A stretch of 12,865 nucleotides of DNA from Clostridiales bacterium (lineage in GTDB: Bacteria > Bacillota > Clostridia > Christensenellales > Borkfalkiaceae), in assembly GCA_015069525.1 (NCBI GenBank), contig SVIK01000039.1, positions 1 to 12,865 on the forward strand. The letters are read 5' to 3'. A program made the translations under genes and the position numbers. Of the stretch, positions 1-6,047 are shown in pieces. Positions within the stretch are counted from its first letter, which is position 1; the number at the start of each line of letters is the position of its first letter. The notes beneath the pieces are model-generated. The model had not been told where the DNA came from. It saw only the letters and a program-made list of their open reading frames with translations, and did no database searches.

Positions 1-240
1 GTGAAAGAGATTGGGAAATATTTAAAACTGCCTATTGATTTGGTGGATAAAGTGCCCTCCGACGGGCTGAGCGGAAAGACGGACGAGGACAACCTCGGAT
101 TCACCTACGCCGTTTTGGATAAATATATCCGCACGGGTGTGATTGAGGACGAATCCGTGAAAGCAAAAATCGACAGATTGCACGTGTTGAACGAGTTTAA
201 ATTAAAGCCTATACCTTGTTTTGAATACGAGGCGGAATAA
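1..240 (+). CDS. nadE: NAD+ synthetase (NadE), C-terminal fragment
   Basis: This is the last 79 codons of an NAD synthetase, which amidates nicotinic acid adenine dinucleotide to NAD+ using ATP and ammonia, the final step of NAD synthesis in the cytoplasm. The tell-tale stretch is residues 19-43, PSDGLSGKTDEDNLGFTY followed by AVLDKYI, the conserved C-terminal block of the family that closes over the active site. NadE proteins are roughly 250 residues or longer, so about two thirds of the gene lies left of the window; the GTG at base 1 is almost certainly an internal valine codon rather than a start, and no ribosome site can be seen. The stop at 238-240 is followed 15 nt later by a strong hairpin terminator. 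Whether it is the ammonia-dependent or a glutaminase-fused form cannot be judged because the N-terminus is missing. Confidence 0.9.
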   Translation: MKEIGKYLKLPIDLVDKVPSDGLSGKTDEDNLGFTYAVLDKYIRTGVIEDESVKAKIDRLHVLNEFKLKPIPCFEYEAE

Positions 241-254
241 TAGATAATACTTGC

Positions 255-285
255 AAAAAAGGCGCTCCCACGAGCGCCTTTTTTT
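255..285. terminator. Bidirectional intrinsic terminator between convergent nadE and degV
   Basis: A 7-bp GC-rich stem (GGCGCTC, 261-267, with GAGCGCC, 272-278) and a 4-nt loop is preceded by six A and followed by seven T. It therefore has a U-tract in both directions and can end nadE on the plus strand and the fabK-fabZ-degV operon on the minus strand. Confidence 0.9.
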
Positions 286-291
286 ATATTC

Positions 292-325
292 AAACCGCCC
301 TCTTGCCTTAGCAAGAGGGCGGTTT
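292..325. repeat. Perfect 15-bp palindromic hairpin in convergent intergenic gap
   Basis: Arms 292-306 and 311-325 are perfectly complementary over 15 bp, with a 4-nt loop (CTTA). Minus-strand transcripts reach this hairpin first after degV. It has no U-tract of its own; the terminator at 255-285 follows directly. A stem this long and perfect next to an adequate terminator looks like a dispersed palindromic repeat or an mRNA 3'-end protecting hairpin. Its copy number in the genome is unknown. Confidence 0.75.
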
Positions 326-345
326 AATTCTCTGTTTTTGATTTC

Positions 346-1209
346 TTATTTTTCTTTCGCGTGGAAGATAAGGCCGATAGTGCCTGGCCCACAATGCGAA
401 CCGATAACGGGACCGATAGACTGGATTTCAACGTCCAATTCCCCAAACTCTGCACGGAGGGACTCGGCAAAAGAGGTCGCCTCCCCTTCGTTATCCGCGT
501 GCATAACGAACATTTTATATTTGTCAAGGTCAAGCCCCTTCGTCTTTACGTATCCACGCATTAAGTAAAGCGCCTTTTTGAAGCCCTTACCTTTATCAAT
601 ATTGAGGATTTTCCCCTCTTCGTTAATATACAAAATGGGTTTTATGCCAAGCATATTTCCAAAGAATTTCTTTGCGCCCGATACTCTGCCACCACGATAA
701 AGATACGTTAAATCGTCTACGGCAAAATATACGGCAACGTGGGGAATTAACTCGTCAAGATAGGCATCCAATTCGTCCATGGTTGCCCCTTCTTTATATT
801 TGAGCGCCGTATAGTACACCGCAAAACCACTACCCATGCAAATCATTTTGCTGTCCTTATAACGGATTTCTCTTTCGGGATACTTTTCTTTGAGTTGCGC
901 AATAACACGCTTCATCGCTTCGAAAGTACCGCTCATTTGATGGGAGAACGTGATATAGTAAATATCTTCGCCACGCGCCAAAACCGGCTCGAAATACTCC
1001 GTATACGCAACCTCGTTAAGCGCCGCCGTCGTGGGCGTTGCGCCAGCACGCATTTTTTCGAAAAACATCTTAAAATCGGTGTTTTCGCCCATATCGTAAA
1101 AGTATTCCTCTCCCTCTAAAATGTAGGGCATGCGGATTACGTTTAAACCGAGCTCTTTTACCTTCGTATGCCAAAGTTCACAATTGGAATCGCAAAACAA
1201 TTGATACAT
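346..1209 (-). CDS. DegV family fatty-acid-binding protein (FakB-like)
   Basis: The 287-residue product has normal length for the DegV family, whose members bind a single long-chain fatty acid; FakB-type members present it to the kinase FakA for acyl-phosphate formation. Visible family signatures are the ligand-binding loop TFSHQMSGT (87-95), DDLTYLYRGGRVSG (165-178) and the C-terminal IGSHCGPGTIG (269-279). There is no signal peptide or membrane segment, so it acts in the cytoplasm. The ATG at 1207-1209 follows AGGAGA at about 7-nt spacing. It lies 55 bp behind fabZ with no hairpin and no convincing promoter between, so it is probably the third gene of fabK-fabZ-degV. That context supports a role in feeding exogenous or recycled acyl chains into lipid synthesis. 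FakB function itself is inferred: DegV paralogues are common and no fakA is in the window. Confidence 0.88.
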   Translation of the reverse strand: MYQLFCDSNCELWHTKVKELGLNVIRMPYILEGEEYFYDMGENTDFKMFFEKMRAGATPTTAALNEVAYTEYFEPVLARGEDIYYITFSHQMSGTFEAMKRVIAQLKEKYPEREIRYKDSKMICMGSGFAVYYTALKYKEGATMDELDAYLDELIPHVAVYFAVDDLTYLYRGGRVSGAKKFFGNMLGIKPILYINEEGKILNIDKGKGFKKALYLMRGYVKTKGLDLDKYKMFVMHADNEGEATSFAESLRAEFGELDVEIQSIGPVIGSHCGPGTIGLIFHAKEK

Positions 1210-1264
1210 TTTTCTTCTCCTGTTGAAATCTTTTTCTATATTAGTATATTATGAAGTTGTTAAA

Positions 1265-1699
1265 TTATTGCATTTTTGCCTTTTCGCTATCGACGAGCGC
1301 AAAGGAAAATTCTCCGCTGACGGAAACTTCGCCTGCGTTCGTGCCGACGGCTTTGATAAAATGAAAAGGTCCTATCGAACGGATGTGCGAACAGGTGAAC
1401 TCTACCGTGTCGCCCGAACGAACGGGTTTTTTGAATTTTACGTTGTTCATGCCTGCGTAAAGGGGCGTTTTTCCTACCAATTTTTCAGCCATGAGCATGC
1501 AGGAGGATTGCGCTGCCATTTCGCATAAAATTACCCCTGGAACGATAGGGAAACCAGGAAAATGGCCTTGCAAAAAGTATTCGTCCCCCCTTACCGTATA
1601 TCTGCCCGTCACCGTGCCGTCTTCGTTTTTTACCGCTTCGTCTACGAGAAGCATAGGCTCTCTATGCGGTAATATGTTTTTGATTTCTTCTCTCGTCAT
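1265..1699 (-). CDS. fabZ: 3-hydroxyacyl-[acyl-carrier-protein] dehydratase FabZ
   Basis: This 144-residue hotdog-fold enzyme removes water from 3-hydroxyacyl-ACP to give trans-2-enoyl-ACP in the type II fatty acid elongation cycle. The N-terminal ILPHREPMLLVD (9-20) is the classic FabZ opening, and the catalytic pair is present: His46 in GHFPGFPIVPG and Glu60 in ILCEMAAQ. Length matches the family. It begins only 9 nt after the fabK stop, and its ribosome site (TAAGGAA) overlaps that stop codon, so translation of the two genes is probably coupled. FabZ makes the substrate that FabK reduces. A FabA-type isomerase is less likely given the length and the glutamate at position 60, where FabA enzymes carry aspartate. 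Confidence 0.95.
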   Translation of the reverse strand: MTREEIKNILPHREPMLLVDEAVKNEDGTVTGRYTVRGDEYFLQGHFPGFPIVPGVILCEMAAQSSCMLMAEKLVGKTPLYAGMNNVKFKKPVRSGDTVEFTCSHIRSIGPFHFIKAVGTNAGEVSVSGEFSFALVDSEKAKMQ

Positions 1700-1708
1700 G
1701 TCTATTCC

Positions 1709-2656
1709 TTATTCGCAACGGGAAGCGGCGGTTTTGAGAATTTGTTCCGCTTCCATAACGATTTCTTCTATGATTTCTTTACAGCTTTGCTCTTTCTTCA
1801 CAAGCCCAGCTATTTGCCCGCAAAGGAAGGAACCGTTCTCCCAATCCCCTTCTTTTACCGCTTTTCGAAGCGCTCCCGTGCCAAATTGCGTGAGCTCTTC
1901 ATCCGTGGCGTTGACGTCCTTTTCCCTTTCGGAGAAAAGCTTTGTGAACGGGTTTTTCAACGCACGCGCAGGATGTCCTATCCTTCTACCGTTGACAGAC
2001 GTACTGCCATCGTTTGCCTTGATAACCTCGTCTTTATATTTTTGGTGAACGTTGCATTCGTGTGCGACCAAAAACCTCGTGCCCATTTGCACCCCTTCCG
2101 CACCGAGCATGAACGCAGCCGCCATACCTCGTCCGTCAGCAATACCGCCTGCCGCCAATACGGGAATATCTACCGCGTCTACCACTTGTGGAACGAGGGG
2201 CATCGTATGCGCTTCGCCAATGTGTCCACCCGATTCTCCCCCTTCTGCAATGATGGCGCTTGCTCCGCGTTTGGCTACCATTTTCGCCAAGGATACGGAA
2301 GCAACTACGGGAATTACCCTCGTGCCTGCATCTATCCATTTTTTGATATAAGGCAACGGATTGCCCGCGCCCGTCGTCACTACGGGGACTTTTTCTTCAA
2401 TGATAACCTCCGCTACTTCTTGGACAAACGGACTCATAAGCATGACGTTTACGCCAAACGGCTTGTCGGTGAGGGAACGGAGTTTTTTAAGTTCCGCGCG
2501 AAGCTGTTCGCCGTTCATATTCATGCCGGCAACAATGCCTAAACCACCTGCGTTGGAAACCGCAGCGGCAAGCTCGGCATCCGCAACCCATGCCATACCC
2601 CCTTGAAATACGGGGTATTTTATGCCAAGCAAATCGCAAATCTTGCTCCTTATCAT
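1709..2656 (-). CDS. fabK: Enoyl-[acyl-carrier-protein] reductase FabK (FMN-dependent)
   Basis: This 315-residue TIM-barrel flavoenzyme reduces trans-2-enoyl-ACP to acyl-ACP, the last step of each fatty acid elongation round. FabK features are the N-terminal PVFQGGMAWVADAELAAAVS (15-34), GGLGIVAG (37-44), the active-site segment EGGESGGHIG (138-147) with catalytic-type His145, and the glycine-rich flavin phosphate site AAGGIADGRG (168-177). The family is related to nitronate monooxygenases, but the GGHIG segment, the length and the adjoining fabZ all favour FabK. The ATG at 2654-2656 is preceded by AGAGG at 5-nt spacing. It is first in the operon and has a consensus promoter plus a palindrome in its roughly 65-nt leader. 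Many Bacillota rely on FabK in place of FabI, and FabK is insensitive to triclosan-type FabI inhibitors. Whether it is the only enoyl reductase here cannot be seen. Confidence 0.93.
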   Translation of the reverse strand: MIRSKICDLLGIKYPVFQGGMAWVADAELAAAVSNAGGLGIVAGMNMNGEQLRAELKKLRSLTDKPFGVNVMLMSPFVQEVAEVIIEEKVPVVTTGAGNPLPYIKKWIDAGTRVIPVVASVSLAKMVAKRGASAIIAEGGESGGHIGEAHTMPLVPQVVDAVDIPVLAAGGIADGRGMAAAFMLGAEGVQMGTRFLVAHECNVHQKYKDEVIKANDGSTSVNGRRIGHPARALKNPFTKLFSEREKDVNATDEELTQFGTGALRKAVKEGDWENGSFLCGQIAGLVKKEQSCKEIIEEIVMEAEQILKTAASRCE

Positions 2657-2693
2657 CTTATCCTCTCATACCTTTTTATAAACTTTATTTACT

Positions 2694-2716
2694 TTCTTTT
2701 CCTATAAGGAAAAGAA
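2694..2716. promoter_or_regulatory. Candidate operator: perfect 10-bp palindrome in fabK leader
   Basis: TTCTTTTCCT (2694-2703) and AGGAAAAGAA (2707-2716) are perfect inverted arms around a 3-nt centre. The palindrome lies about 7-29 nt downstream of the predicted transcription start and upstream of the fabK ribosome site, a position suited to a repressor. It does not resemble the FapR or FabT sites I know. A short RNA hairpin acting on the mRNA is the alternative. Confidence 0.55.
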
Positions 2717-2729
2717 TTTTTACTTTTCC

Positions 2730-2758
2730 ATTATACCCTACTTAACGGGATATGTCAA
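2730..2758 (-). promoter_or_regulatory. Sigma-A promoter of fabK-fabZ-degV
   Basis: On the minus strand TTGACA (2753-2758) and TATAAT (2730-2735) are separated by exactly 17 bp, a perfect consensus. The start site is expected near 2723, leaving a leader of about 65 nt that contains the palindrome at 2694-2716. Confidence 0.88.
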
Positions 2759-2826
2759 GTGTTTGAACATAGTCTTTTGGTTGGGCGTTTAGGCGGACGT
2801 TTGCGATAGACGCCTGAAATGAAAAT

Positions 2827-2853
2827 ACCCCACGGAATTGCCTTCCGTGGGGT
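2827..2853 (-). terminator. Terminator of glyA
   Basis: An 11-bp perfect stem (2827-2837 with 2843-2853) with a 5-nt loop lies 14 nt beyond the glyA stop. The following minus-strand tract (ATTTTCATTTC) is only moderately U-rich, so termination may be incomplete. Confidence 0.75.
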
Positions 2854-2867
2854 GTGCAAATTTTAGA

Positions 2868-4118
2868 TTATTGAATGTCGTTTGCGTATACGGGGAATTT
2901 TTCGCAAAGCGCTTTTACTTCCGCTTTTACTTCTTCGAAGCAAGCTTCCTTTTCCTTGATTACGCGTGCAACGAGTTGTGCTACTTTACGGCAATCCTCT
3001 TCCTTGAAGCCACGCGACGTGACTGCGGGCGTACCGATACGAACACCGCTCGTGATGAACGGAGAGGTCGTTTCGAAAGGAATCGTGTTCTTGTTCGCCG
3101 TGATGTGCACTTCGTCGAGCATTTTTTCAAGTTCTTTACCCGTCACACCCGTTTCACGAAGGTCGAGAAGCATCAAGTGGTTATCCGTACCACCCGACAC
3201 CAAGCGAACGCCGTTTTTCGTGAATTCGTCTGCCATCGCGCTCGCGTTAAGTACGATTTGATGTTGGTATGCCTTGAATTCGTCCGACAAAGCTTCTTTG
3301 AAAGCAACTGCTTTCGCTGCGATAACGTGCATCAAAGGACCGCCTTGGTTGCCAGGGAATACCGCCTTGTCGATTTGCTTTGCATACGCTTCTTTACACA
3401 TGATAACGCCACCACGAGGGCCTCTAAGCGTTTTGTGCGTCGTCGTCGTCACAAAGTCTGCATAAGGAACGGGCGAAGGGTGCTCCCCTGCCACTACAAG
3501 ACCTGCAATGTGCGCGATATCTACCATCATGTATGCGCCGACTTTGTCGCAAATTTCTCTAATTCTCTTGAAATCGATAACGCGGGGATATGCACTTGCA
3601 CCCGATACAATCATCTTGGGTTGGCATTCCATAGCGATTCTTTCCATTTCGTCGTAATCGATTACCTCCGTTTCAGGAGAAACGCCGTACGCCACGAAAT
3701 TGAAATACATACCCGACATATTTACGGGCGAACCGTGCGTCAAGTGCCCACCGTGCGAAAGGTTCATACCCATTACCGTGTCACCCGGCTTCAACATGGC
3801 AAAATATACCGCCAAGTTTGCTTGCGCACCGCTGTGCGGTTGTACGTTGCAATGGTCACAACCGAAAAGCTCTTTAATGCGGTCTCTTGCAAGGTTCTCC
3901 ACTACGTCTACGTATTGGCAACCGCCGTAATAACGCTTCCCAGGCAAGCCTTCTGCGTATTTGTTCGTAAGATGCGAACCCATAGCTGCCATAACTGCGG
4001 GAGATACCATGTTTTCGCTGGCAATCAACTCGATATTCTCACGTTGACGGCAAAGTTCGTCGTTCATCGCCGAGTATACTTCGGGGTCAGCGTTTTGAAT
4101 CAAAGACATATCAATCAT
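2868..4118 (-). CDS. glyA: Serine hydroxymethyltransferase
   Basis: This 416-residue PLP enzyme interconverts serine plus tetrahydrofolate with glycine plus 5,10-methylenetetrahydrofolate, the main source of one-carbon units for purines, thymidylate and methionine. Diagnostic segments are ELIASENMVSPAV (30-42), TNKYAEGLPGKRYYGGCQYV (51-70), DIAHIAGLVVAG (200-211) and the cofactor-binding VTTTTHKTLRGPRGG (223-237), with the Schiff-base lysine at 229. Length is as usual for bacterial GlyA. The ATG at 4116-4118 follows AAGGAG at 7-nt spacing; a second methionine three codons later is worse placed. It is monocistronic, with a consensus promoter on one side and a hairpin on the other. The leader of about 47 nt is too short for a riboswitch. 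Confidence 0.97.
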   Translation of the reverse strand: MIDMSLIQNADPEVYSAMNDELCRQRENIELIASENMVSPAVMAAMGSHLTNKYAEGLPGKRYYGGCQYVDVVENLARDRIKELFGCDHCNVQPHSGAQANLAVYFAMLKPGDTVMGMNLSHGGHLTHGSPVNMSGMYFNFVAYGVSPETEVIDYDEMERIAMECQPKMIVSGASAYPRVIDFKRIREICDKVGAYMMVDIAHIAGLVVAGEHPSPVPYADFVTTTTHKTLRGPRGGVIMCKEAYAKQIDKAVFPGNQGGPLMHVIAAKAVAFKEALSDEFKAYQHQIVLNASAMADEFTKNGVRLVSGGTDNHLMLLDLRETGVTGKELEKMLDEVHITANKNTIPFETTSPFITSGVRIGTPAVTSRGFKEEDCRKVAQLVARVIKEKEACFEEVKAEVKALCEKFPVYANDIQ

Positions 4119-4171
4119 AAAAATGCTCCTTTCTCGTTGGTAGAGATTTTTTATTCAATAAGGTTAAACAT

Positions 4172-4200
4172 ATTATACCATACTCATTTTATTTTGTCAA
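4172..4200 (-). promoter_or_regulatory. Sigma-A promoter of glyA
   Basis: On the minus strand TTGACA (4195-4200), a 17-bp spacer and TATAAT (4172-4177) give a perfect consensus. It begins immediately after the glnA terminator, so glyA is transcribed independently of glnA. Confidence 0.88.
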
Positions 4201-4234
4201 ATGAATATATGAATAAAGATTGGCAAAAAACGAG

Positions 4235-4260
4235 AAAAACGCGCCGATTGGCGCGTTTTT
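4235..4260. terminator. Terminator of glnA
   Basis: An 11-bp stem AAAAACGCGCC (4235-4245) with GGCGCGTTTTT (4250-4260) has a GATT loop and lies 6 nt beyond the glnA stop. The A/T tails make it symmetrical, so it could act in both directions; its evident job is to end glnA on the minus strand. Confidence 0.88.
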
Positions 4261-4266
4261 CATAAA

Positions 4267-5691
4267 TTACAAATTGAAATATTTTTCGTATTCTGCGGGG
4301 TTGGGAATTGCAGAAAGTTGGGCACATTCCGCACGCTTGTTCTTGATGAAATTCTTGATAAGCTCTTCGGGGAATACGCCTCCCGCCGTCAAATAGTCGT
4401 GGTCCTTTTCAAGAGCGTCGAGCGCGTCTTCCAATCTTGTAGGCAAACCTTGCAATTTCGCCTTTTCTTCTTCGGGCAAATGATACAAGTTCACGTCGTA
4501 AGGGCCCCAACCGTTTGCGTGCGGGTCAATCTTATTCTTCACACCGTCAAGACCTGCCATTAAGATTGCCGAATAACAAAAGTACGGGTTGCACGTAGCG
4601 TCGGGATTGCGAAGCTCGAATCTGCGCTTGTTGGGCGTTTTTGCATACGCAGGAATACGGATAACCGCGCTTCTATTCGACGTAGCATACCCTACCGTCA
4701 CGGGCGCTTCAAAACCAGGGACAAGACGCTTGAACGAGTTCGTGCTCGGGTTAGTAAGTGCACAAAGGGAGGCGATATGCTTCAAAAGACCACCCATAAA
4801 GTAGTGCGCCGTTTCGCTTAAATGTGCATAACCGTTATCGTCGGAGAATACGGGTTTACCGTCCTTCATAAGTAGCATATGCACGTGCATACCGCTACCT
4901 GCTTCCCCATAAATGGGCTTGGGCATAAACGTAGCCGTTTTCCCATATTTGAGCGCCGTGTTATGAATAATGTACTTAATCATCATCGTCGCATCCGCCA
5001 TGTGCACCACTTCACCAAGTTGCGGTTCGATTTCAAATTGTCCGCTTGCCGCTACTTCGGGGTGGTGATAATTGATTTCAATGCCTGCGTCTTTCATAAG
5101 CATACACATTTCGCTACGGCATTCGTAAGAAATATCGAACGGTTTTGCAACGTGATAGTTCTTTTGCTTGGGAACAACTACGCCAAGACCTTCGCTGGCG
5201 CTGTTCCAATACGATTGCTTCGCGTCTACAAACGCGCTGATTTCTCTACCGCTTACCTCCCAGCCTGCCGTATCGAAAAGATAGAATTCAAATTCGGGCA
5301 AAATAAACATTTCGTCCGCAACACCGCTATCTTTCATGTATTGTACAGCCGAACGGATAATGTTGCGGGGATATTGAGGCAAAGGACGATTTTCAGGCGA
5401 ATCGATTATCATTGCGTTGCCCGTCATGGAAAGGGTGGGAATCGTACAGAACGGGTCAATAAGCGCCGTATCAGGGTCGGGAATAAAGACCATGTCGCTC
5501 TTTTCTACGACTGCATAACCGTAGTTGGAAGCGTCAAAGCCGATACCGCTCTTCATCGTTTCTTCCGAAAAGTTTTGTGCGGGAATCGTCACGTGACGGT
5601 ATTGCCCGTTGATATCTACCATCTTGAAATCGACCATTTTAATGTCGTTTTCTTCAATCATTTTTAAAACGTCTTTTACTGTCTTGCTCAT
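4267..5691 (-). CDS. glnA: Glutamine synthetase, type I (I-beta-like)
   Basis: The 474-residue enzyme makes glutamine from glutamate, ammonia and ATP as a dodecamer in the cytoplasm. Visible signatures are the metal-site EFEFYLFD (133-140), KTATFMPKPIYGEAGSGMHV (251-270), the glutamate-binding NSFKRLVPGFEAPV (318-331) and NRSAVIRIP (339-347). The length, the insertion after residue 150 and the NLYHLPEEE segment (401-409) resemble the I-beta subtype, where the tyrosine equivalent to Tyr403 is adenylylated in enterobacteria; the shorter I-alpha form of Bacillus lacks these. No adenylyltransferase is in the window, so modification is unproven. The ATG at 5689-5691 follows AAAGGAG at about 8-nt spacing. 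The promoter is divergent from that of a small structured transcript, so the pair may share regulation. I see no GlnR-type operator. Confidence 0.96.
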   Translation of the reverse strand: MSKTVKDVLKMIEENDIKMVDFKMVDINGQYRHVTIPAQNFSEETMKSGIGFDASNYGYAVVEKSDMVFIPDPDTALIDPFCTIPTLSMTGNAMIIDSPENRPLPQYPRNIIRSAVQYMKDSGVADEMFILPEFEFYLFDTAGWEVSGREISAFVDAKQSYWNSASEGLGVVVPKQKNYHVAKPFDISYECRSEMCMLMKDAGIEINYHHPEVAASGQFEIEPQLGEVVHMADATMMIKYIIHNTALKYGKTATFMPKPIYGEAGSGMHVHMLLMKDGKPVFSDDNGYAHLSETAHYFMGGLLKHIASLCALTNPSTNSFKRLVPGFEAPVTVGYATSNRSAVIRIPAYAKTPNKRRFELRNPDATCNPYFCYSAILMAGLDGVKNKIDPHANGWGPYDVNLYHLPEEEKAKLQGLPTRLEDALDALEKDHDYLTAGGVFPEELIKNFIKNKRAECAQLSAIPNPAEYEKYFNL

Positions 5692-5723
5692 AAATTTCTC
5701 CTTTGAATATTGAATACATATTT

Positions 5724-5752
5724 ATAATACTACAAAATGAAAAATAAATCAA
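5724..5752 (-). promoter_or_regulatory. Sigma-A promoter of glnA
   Basis: On the minus strand TTGATT (5747-5752) and TATTAT (5724-5729) are 17 bp apart. The leader is about 26 nt. Its -35 is only 19 bp from the -35 of the plus-strand promoter at 5772-5799, so the two are back to back. Confidence 0.75.
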
Positions 5753-5771
5753 GAATATTAGCAAAAAAGTA

Positions 5772-5799
5772 TTGACTTTTTGTTAAAATCGCATATAAT
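5772..5799 (+). promoter_or_regulatory. Sigma-A promoter of a short plus-strand transcript
   Basis: TTGACT (5772-5777) and TATAAT (5794-5799) are separated by 16 bp, with transcription expected to start near 5806. It is divergent from glnA and drives no recognisable protein gene before the terminator at 5894-5923. Confidence 0.78.
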
Positions 5800-5822
5800 A
5801 TAAATGCAAGTTGGTGTGTTAT

Positions 5823-5882
5823 ATGTTGGAAGTAATCAAACGTGTAGCAGCACATAAAAAATTGCGCAGATTAAAGATATAA
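5823..5882 (+). CDS. Possible 19-residue basic peptide inside the small transcript
   Basis: An ATG 17 nt after the predicted transcription start opens a 19-codon frame, MLEVIKRVAAHKKLRRLKI, ending in TAA. The peptide carries eight or nine positive charges and could form an amphipathic helix, like some small membrane-active or nucleic-acid-binding peptides. Against it, there is no Shine-Dalgarno sequence in the short leader, and both ends of the frame lie in the predicted GTTATAT/ATATAAC helix. I rate it below the non-coding reading. Confidence 0.2.
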   Translation: MLEVIKRVAAHKKLRRLKI

Positions 5883-5893
5883 CGAGCCCAACT

Positions 5894-5923
5894 AAAAACG
5901 GAGCGTGACCGCTCCGTTTTTTT
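5894..5923. terminator. Strong terminator of the small transcript, bidirectional
   Basis: A 12-bp stem AAAAACGGAGCG (5894-5905) with CGCTCCGTTTTT (5910-5921) and a TGAC loop runs into seven T. The reverse direction has five T, so it can also stop minus-strand transcription from the acetyltransferase side. Confidence 0.92.
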
Positions 5924-5927
5924 CTTT

Positions 5928-5987
5928 TTATTTCCCTTTTTCTTTGCCGAAAACAATTAGGATTATACCGTCCTTTTCTTTCTTCAT
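5928..5987 (-). CDS. Possible 19-residue small protein
   Basis: On the minus strand an ATG preceded by AAGGGGAA at about 8-nt spacing opens MKKEKDGIILIVFGKEKGK, a hydrophobic core (GIILIVFG) between charged ends, then TAA just before the terminator at 5894-5923. It sits 60 nt after the acetyltransferase stop, so it could be read through from that gene. A TTGAGA-N17-TATAAG promoter-like pair also lies just upstream, but its start site would leave the ribosome site out of the message. The frame is short enough to be chance, and I know no family for it. Confidence 0.25.
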   Translation of the reverse strand: MKKEKDGIILIVFGKEKGK

Positions 5988-6047
5988 TACTGTTTCCCCT
6001 TATAATTGAATATTGCTTTTATCTCAAAACTTTTACCTTTTCGCATT

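Larger units (their letters stand above)
5806..5923 (+). ncRNA. Candidate structured small RNA divergent from glnA
   Basis: A good promoter, about 118 nt of transcript and a strong terminator make a self-contained unit in the gap between glnA and the acetyltransferase. The transcript folds on paper into nested helices: AGTTGG (5809-5814) with CCAACT (5888-5893), GTTATAT (5818-5824) with ATATAAC (5877-5883), TAATC (5833-5837) with GATTA (5869-5873), and a small GTGT/GCAC hairpin (5842-5853), followed by the terminator stem. I checked it by eye against 5S, 6S, SRP RNA, tmRNA and common riboswitches and see no match; no plus-strand gene follows that a riboswitch could control. It also contains a 19-codon ORF. 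Non-coding, peptide-coding or dual function all remain possible. Confidence 0.6.

Noticed and set aside
1..3. GTG at base 1 as the start of a 79-residue protein
   Set aside because: The sequence is the C-terminal part of NadE; no ribosome site is visible and the length is far below the family.
1210..1264. Separate promoter for degV
   Set aside because: TATACT-like -10 words occur, but none has an acceptable -35 at 16-18 bp.
1742..2542. 266-codon plus-strand ORF opposite fabK
   Set aside because: Shadow frame of fabK; no domain recognisable and no ribosome site.
2838..4265. 475-codon plus-strand ORF opposite glyA
   Set aside because: It is antisense to a certain gene with a PLP active site and own promoter; its composition (rich in Arg, His, Cys, Phe) is typical of shadow frames.
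4879..5667. 262-codon plus-strand ORF opposite glnA
   Set aside because: Shadow frame of glnA, with the same antisense composition bias.
5753..5803. GlnR-type operator (TGTNA-N7-TNACA) between the divergent promoters
   Set aside because: TGTTA is present at 5781-5785 in TGTTAAAATCGC but the matching half-site is absent.
5806..5923. Known RNA (SRP, 6S, 5S, tmRNA, preQ1 or glutamine riboswitch)
   Set aside because: The GGAAG and GCAGC words recall the SRP loop, but the conserved spacing and GUCAGG are missing; other families lack their core motifs, and no plus-strand gene lies downstream for a riboswitch to control.
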